Below are positions 54,005 through 58,412 of a stretch of DNA of 58,412 nucleotides, piece after piece. Numbering within the stretch: position 1 is the first letter of the stretch; the number at the start of each line of letters is the position of its first letter. The notes beneath the pieces are model-generated. The model was not told where the DNA came from, made no database searches, and was given only the letters and a program-made list of their open reading frames with translations. Both the position numbers and the translations under genes were made by a program. The DNA is from Zarea fungicola (taxonomy: Eukaryota; Ascomycota; Sordariomycetes; Hypocreales; Cordycipitaceae): positions 1-58,412 of the forward strand of contig FWCC01000587.1 in assembly GCA_900169235.1 (NCBI GenBank). Reading direction: 5' to 3'.

Positions 54005-56314
54005 GGCTCAGAAATAAAGGAAATGGTTGGTCAAAAGTAAGAGAAGAGGCTTGACAAGTGCGGCAAAGAGTAAAGTGTGCGACTTGAATTAAGAGCGTGA
54101 CGATGCAGTAAACAGGTAGTAATGAGATGTCGAATTATGTCTCCAAAGTCGAAATACGAAACGTAAAATGTGTAGCAGCGACGGAAAAAGGACTGTGACG
54201 AGTGTCGAAGAGTGTCGACGCTGTAATGCAGGATCCAAAAAAAATAGGTAGAAATAGAGATGCCGGAATGTAGCGGCAGAAATCTTGGAGAGTCGGATGG
54301 AAGTAAACGCAACGGGTATAAGAAATTATAGAACCGGAAAAGAATAGACGGATCAGAGGTCGGATAGTAAACCGTAGCTCGACGAAGAGTGAGGCAGGAA
54401 ATTAACTATGGGCAGAAGACGTGGTGCTTGGCGGAGGCCGGGCGTAGTTGAAAGTCGACTGGGCGAAACCGGCAATATCGGATACGACAAGATGAAGATG
54501 CTGGCTATCCAGTCGAGTCGAAAGTGTCGGCAGGAAAAGCAACAAGCAACCGGGAGCGATATGTACCAATTTGAGTTGCCAGGGCGAGAGTTGAGCAGGG
54601 TGGCGAATTGCTGATATAATCGACCGAGGGAACCGAGAGGTGAAGCAAAGACGACGAAATGTGCGGGTAGTAGAATAAAATACAGAAATGGCGTCGATGG
54701 AGAGAATAAACGAGGCCCTTTGGGTGCCGACCGAGGCAAGAGTTGATTCGTTGAACGATTTGTCGAGGCGAGCAAGCAGGCGACGGAAGAGTCTTGATGA
54801 TCTTGATGGTGGTTGCGGTGGTGGTGAGTGGTGTGAATCAGCGCGCAGGAGGGCTAGACTTTTGCAAGAGAAGAAAAAAGACGAAAGACTATGTAGTCGA
54901 AAACGAAGCTCGGACGGACGATGAGGACGGGGTATATGGAATAACGGAGAGGGGAGAGGAGGAGGGGGGAAGGTCGGATGGTGATGGATGGAGGAAGTTG
55001 GAGAAGAGAGCAGGAAAGAGGAAGAGGAGAAGAAGTCGAGGCGAGACGATTTGTTATGGGAGGCCAGCCTCTGGGTAGGTGTGGTGTGTGGTGTGGGTGG
55101 TACGGCTGGGCAGCAGCCAGTGCAGTACAGCAGTGCTGTGCTTTGGGCGGCAGGCCTCTGTAAGTAATTGGTGCGTGTCGCTGTTAGTACCTTGCAAGTA
55201 CATGCCTGGGAAGCCGATGTGGCTAGCAAGGTTCAGCGCTGCAACTGGATATGGCCCCTGTAGGGATGCCACACCCACAAACAGGCTTGTAATGGCTGCT
55301 AAACTGGGTTCAGTCATGAGAAGAAAAAAAAAAGGAAAAAAAATCAGGAACCCACTGAGGGTCAAGGTTGCTGCTAAGACCCGTTCAGGGCCCCTTTTGC
55401 CAGCACAGTAGGGCCCCCCAAGTCCCACCGGCTACAGTAACAGAGGTTCCAGCAACGGTTTGGAGAATAACGGTGGGTTAAAGGAAATAGCTTGAGAAAA
55501 AAAAAGGTCTTCTTGTAAGATATCTTTTATTCAATAGAAAGGCATGGCTTTACTATTTTCTGTCTGCGTAGTTTGATGTCTTTTTCTCCTCGCTGCGTCC
55601 CCTGCACCCTGCTCAAAGTACCGACTAACTACACGGAAATCTGCTACAGTACGGAGTAAAGTCCAGATACTACCTAGGTACCTACAGTACTGAGTCCTGA
55701 CTGGCGTGTCTCGCGCGCTGCACGCCTCATGTTCCCAGGCCCTGACTTGAACCCCCTGCTCCCCAGTTTGCCAGTGTCTGTACCTGGCTTGCTGGCCACT
55801 AAAAACGCCGTCGTGGCAGATTGCGGGGATGCTGACAGAGACAAGCTGGCCAATGGCAAACACCCGCACTAGTGTCAGGGGGGGCTTGCGGGCTTGCTTC
55901 AACAGCGAACGCCCCAAGTTGACCAAGTGGCCCCTCTCAAAGAATGGAGTGTAGCTTTTGGGGCTCGAGGGCTTTCGCCTTGCCACTTGGAGCGGCCGCT
56001 TTACTGGAGACGGGGCTACACTTTTTGGTTTGCTGGCTGGGCTAGCGGATAAAATAGAGCCTCCTCACTCGCTGAAGTTACTGACGTGCAGGAGAGAGCA
56101 AGCTACTTTAGCCCACTTTTTGTCATTCACCGCTCTGACAAGGATCCGGTTAATTTATTTATTTTTCCTTTTTTCCTCTTCTTCTTGGTTCGTGTTTTTT
56201 TTTAAACTGCTAGCAAGCCGCCAGGACCAGTCACCAGCATGATTTCACTCAGGGGTTGGTGGGGCACGCTAGAAGCCCTGCATTTTGTACTCCGTATCCC
56301 AAGTCGTAGGCAGG

Positions 56315-56363
56315 CAAGCAGGCAGGCGAGCAGCAAGCAGGCAGGCGAGCAGCAAGCAGGCAG
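56315..56363. repeat. 19-bp minisatellite, 2.6 copies
   Basis: The unit CAAGCAGGCAGGCGAGCAG is repeated perfectly at 56315..56333 and 56334..56352 and partly at 56353..56363. No coding role. It may vary in length between strains. Confidence 0.85.
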
Positions 56364-56398
56364 TGCCAGGCTTTATGGTACTAGTCCTCCGTAGCAGT

Positions 56399-56531
56399 TC
56401 CATTCTGCCCTGTGCTTGTCTGCTCTTTGCGCTGCAGACTTATTACGCATTTCCAGGTACTCTATACTCCATTCTGCACTTTACTTGCCTGCCCTGTGCG
56501 CTGCAGGCTGATATTCCCAGGTACTCCATAC
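56399..56531. repeat. Decayed tandem duplication of about 66 bp
   Basis: Copy A at 56399..56467 and copy B at 56468..56531 share TCCATTCTGC at the start, GCGCTGCAG in the middle and CCAGGTACTC near the end. The differences are mainly C/T and G/A transitions plus one 4-5 base gap. The pattern is compatible with old mutation of a repeat, such as repeat-induced point mutation, though too short for that process to act alone. Confidence 0.7.
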
Positions 56532-58412
56532 TTGGACATCAACGCAAATCCTCTGCAGGTCAGGGTCCAACTCGCGCCGCCTCAGTGGATCGCTTTTCAT
56601 ACCTCGTGACAATTTATCGCTGGCCTCCATAGTCACCATGCTGAAATGCCAAATGCTGCAGATTAATCCACTTTTGCACAAAAGTGACTGGTCTCAGCGG
56701 TCTGCCACCCATGATGCATTCATAATTATTAATTACTATTGATATATCTGCTTTTTTTTTTCCTCTTTGCCGGGGCAGTCCGTGCATCCCCAGTCTGAGG
56801 CACAGCCGTGCGTCCCAGCGGTTCATGCCAGTAACCCCCAGTGCCACTCTGCAACTCGCGTCAGCCTCCTTGGAATAATTACTGGGTAATAAGGAGTTGG
56901 CTGGCTTTATACTGGACAACTTGACTTGTACCAGTACCAGGTACCTGACTTGAAACTCTACGGAACTGTGTTTGCAAGCTGTGCTGTACAGTATAGTACA
57001 TGCTGCTCAGACTTGCCATAGTTACCCTACAGTTGACCATGATAATATACTGGCCAGTTGGCAGGTTTAATTCACCAGTTGGCAGTGGGCCAGATCACGT
57101 AGACAAATTCTGTTTGCTTGGGCCGACAGTATATGTGTCGTTGTGCTCCAACTGCGCTTCTCACCTGCCTACACTTCACCCCTCCGTGTTTGACGGCATC
57201 GCATCTGCGCCATTCCCCAGCCTCGCACCACTCGCAAATGTGTCATCCTACTTAAAACACGTCCATCAAAGACATGTCAAGGCTGTTACAGCAAACTAAC
57301 CCTATTCCTCCAATGCACTATACACCTCAAACTCGCTCAACACTCGCCGGGCAACAAACACAGAACCTGCAAACACGTACAATCCAGAGGCCGGTCCGGT
57401 CCGATCCCATCGACGGATATTCTGCACAACCCCGGCAGTCCATCGCCTTATCCAAAACACCTGATGCAAGGCAGGGATCGCCCTGTCTCCACGCAGCCCA
57501 CGTTTCACGCTTGCGGCTTTGCCACACGACACCCTCCTTCTGGCACTTTGCACTCCGGCCTACCACCCGTAAAATGCGGCACAACCCTTGCCATCCGTCA
57601 GATGTAACCAAGCAACGACGACGCTAGTTCCCGGCCAGCTGCCTTGCCCTGCCTGCTTGCCAGCTTTGCTCTGCCCCGTCAGATACTGCGGAGAGAGTGG
57701 ACGGAGCAATGGCCGTCCTGTTGCCTGAAAGAGTATTGTATAGCCAAACCACCCACCTCTCAGTCAGGGGTGCCTTTGACTTGATCATGTCGTGTACTTG
57801 GTAAGGATACTTGGGCAGTACAAGACTCCCGGCAGTCCTTCTGCAGTTCTGCAACGGCTCCGGGACTCTGCAGATGACTACTACATACCCCGTATTCTGT
57901 ACTCACTACTAAACAGCTCACAGTCAAGCTTGTTGCACAAACATACAGAGTAGTGCCAGCCCAACGGCTGCAAAAGCCACATGTCCAACTCTACCAGTAC
58001 TTTCAAACCACAACATGCATTGTGCAAACTGGTATGTACTTTGTACGAGGACCAGCAGCCACTCAAATCCTTGTCGCCCGAAGCTACTGCACAGTTGTTG
58101 CGCTGGGGCTTCATTTCCCGTCTGCGCTGGGGCTTACTAAAAATATACGGCCTCCCTGCATTTACCCACCAACACCTGGTCTAGTTAATTTATTACCAAG
58201 ACGCGAGTTACCAGGTTGCCAGGCCAGGTATGGGCAGCTACTGATACCCATGGCATTGTTTCGTGTCTGCACAGAAACAGCTCAAGAAAGAGAATACCCA
58301 TCTGTGCACGACGACGACTCAGGTTCCAGCCGAGACAATGCTCACCTCAGACAGACGCGCTCCTGGGGCAGACAACATAACATCAGCCCAGCAGTCTGGT
58401 AGTCTTTTTCGA

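Larger units (their letters stand above)
54005..58412. other. Large gene-free stretch
   Basis: 4.4 kb with no gene I can support. 54005..55300 is probably the promoter and 5' leader of the minus-strand glutamine-rich gene; it is strongly purine rich on the plus strand (54650-55070). The 275-codon minus frame at 54402..55229 is Ser/Pro/Leu low complexity and reads the C/T-rich leader. From 55.4 kb onward there are repeats, A runs and short frames without domains. A gene beyond the window may reach in, but no sign is seen. Confidence 0.55.

Noticed and set aside
54402..55229. 275-codon minus-strand frame upstream of the Gln-rich gene
   Set aside because: Leu/Ser/Pro low complexity produced by the C/T-rich leader; no domain. 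It could hold uORFs but not a protein that I can support.
1..58412. CRISPR arrays, bacterial operons, prophage
   Set aside because: The gene structure is fully fungal with spliced genes; no direct-repeat/spacer arrays or phage genes were seen.

Overview
The window is nuclear DNA of a filamentous ascomycete, most likely a Sordariomycete of the order Hypocreales. The evidence is genes broken by short GT-AG introns (about 49-120 nt, one of 338 nt), Pezizomycotina-type proteins (SepH kinase, sphingolipid delta-4 desaturase, UPF0662, ICE2, DUF218) and close similarity to remembered hypocrealean versions of SepH, Scs2 and the 'MGLP' protein. The order is inferred, the species is not determined. No rRNA, tRNA, CRISPR array or intact transposon could be supported.

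Layout. (1) 0.2-2.7 kb: bzz1 on the minus strand. (2) 2.7-11.9 kb: a gene-poor accessory stretch. It holds one intact minus-strand gene (3650..4624) with a HeLo/SesA-like helical N-domain and glycine-rich C-terminal pseudo-repeats, a decayed paralogue (8251..9176), a lone repeat fragment on the other strand (10315..10806) and a weak fourth trace (7236..7709). (3) 11.9-27.4 kb: a mostly housekeeping block with an FAD-linked oxidase, a YCII protein, UPF0662/CUB1, ribosomal P1, a UBA-UBX adaptor, Scs2/VAP, sphingolipid delta-4 desaturase and an AAAP amino-acid permease. (4) 27.4-39.6 kb: mixed metabolic and accessory genes: an APH-fold kinase, ICE2, an alpha/beta hydrolase, an MFS transporter and a DUF218 protein, with large spacers. 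(5) 39.9-54 kb: a dihydrofolate/folylpolyglutamate synthase with a long C-terminal extension, the MGLP hypothetical protein, the septation kinase SepH and a glutamine-rich protein with a conserved basic motif. (6) 54-58.4 kb: no convincing gene, only low-complexity sequence, minisatellites and a decayed tandem duplication.

How the genes relate. Most are unrelated neighbours, as is usual in fungi. Loose themes are the ER and membranes (Scs2, ICE2 and the desaturase are ER proteins; Bzz1 and SepH act in actin and septation). The part most likely to be new is the repeat family at 3.6-10.8 kb. A fungal cell-death-type N-domain joined to HET-s-like glycine pseudo-repeats of about 20 residues, present in intact, decayed and fragment forms without an adjacent NLR, suggests an orphan amyloid-signalling or cell-death module. 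That function is an inference from pattern, not shown.

All exon boundaries were chosen by eye from splice signals, reading frame and family knowledge. For every multi-exon gene given as a CDS the chosen exons sum to a whole number of codons.
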